Positions 55,331 to 55,466 of a stretch of DNA of 55,466 nt are shown one piece after another. This DNA comes from Bacteroidales bacterium (lineage in GTDB: Bacteria > Bacteroidota > Bacteroidia > Bacteroidales > JAAYJT01). The notes below the pieces were generated by a model, which saw only the letters and a list, made by a program, of their open reading frames with translations, was not told the origin of the DNA and ran no database searches. Numbering within the stretch: the first letter of the stretch is position 1; each line of letters begins with the position of its first letter. The translations under genes and the position numbers were made by a program. The stretch covers positions 1 to 55,466 of the forward strand of contig JAAYJT010000005.1 in the NCBI GenBank assembly GCA_012522795.1, written 5' to 3'.

Positions 55331-55466
55331 CCGAACCTACCTAAAATCCGCATGTCTTTCTAAAATTTTAAAATCTTGATTTTTTCAATGACTTTTATAG
55401 CTTATGAGCTAGTTTTTTTGATGCTTTCAGTAATTTCATTATAAAATATCTGCTTATTACATAAAA

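Overview
The window is a chromosomal segment of an AT-rich Bacteroidota bacterium, most like Bacteroidales/Marinilabiliales. The evidence is indirect but consistent: many -7 boxes follow the Bacteroidota pattern TAnnTTTG, few genes have a Shine-Dalgarno sequence, and several families are typical of the phylum (PG0541-type protein next to an RND pump, DUF7935, paired Rel with a dead hydrolase, MerR/M23/alaS neighbourhood). No species can be named from the sequence alone.

Layout. (1) 221-5991: a four-gene cassette of two GT4-type glycosyltransferases alternating with two GH130 glycoside phosphorylase-family proteins, probably a cytoplasmic mannoside synthesis/turnover unit; this is the best candidate for an undescribed system. 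(2) about 6000-15000: an accessory, partly decayed stretch. It holds lipoproteins, a DUF486 membrane protein, a truncated ferredoxin/nitroreductase chimera, a MntA antitoxin followed by a truncated HepT toxin running in frame into a lipoprotein, a DUF4332 protein, an ABC exporter pair, an NmrA/SnoaL-like pair, an IS21-like end remnant and a DUF5655 pseudogene. (3) 15101-21787, minus strand: a complete tripartite RND efflux operon (tetR, tolC-like, adaptor, pump, PG0541-type protein). (4) 22046-25499: a DUF3784-like membrane protein, a lipoprotein esterase and a surface lipoprotein. (5) 25541-27480: glyA flanked by two direct copies of a composite repeat (68-70 bp heads plus 31-bp tandem tails); a third, diverged copy lies at 36889-37011. 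(6) 27688-36748: initiator tRNA, era, deoC, der, an HslR-like S4 protein, a MerR/M23 pair, alaS, and a B12-binding MerR regulator. (7) 37363-44547: ECF sigma factor, EamA transporter, DUF7935 protein, a Rel-type (p)ppGpp synthetase whose hydrolase motif is lost, a conserved unknown gene, carbamate kinase and YggS. (8) 44721-55096: a methionine gamma-lyase-type enzyme, MATE exporter, rsmG, OPT transporter, PqqD-like protein, PepD dipeptidase, rpmH (L34, only 52 codons) and a CtlX-type citrulline hydrolase. The right end carries a tRNA 3' fragment that may be an integration site.

How the genes relate. Most of the right two thirds is ordinary housekeeping: one-carbon metabolism, ribosome assembly GTPases, translation and the stringent response. 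CtlX and carbamate kinase could both serve citrulline/carbamoyl-phosphate metabolism, although they are 11 kb apart. The left third is where the unusual biology and gene decay are concentrated. All assignments come from reading motifs by eye; no database search was run.
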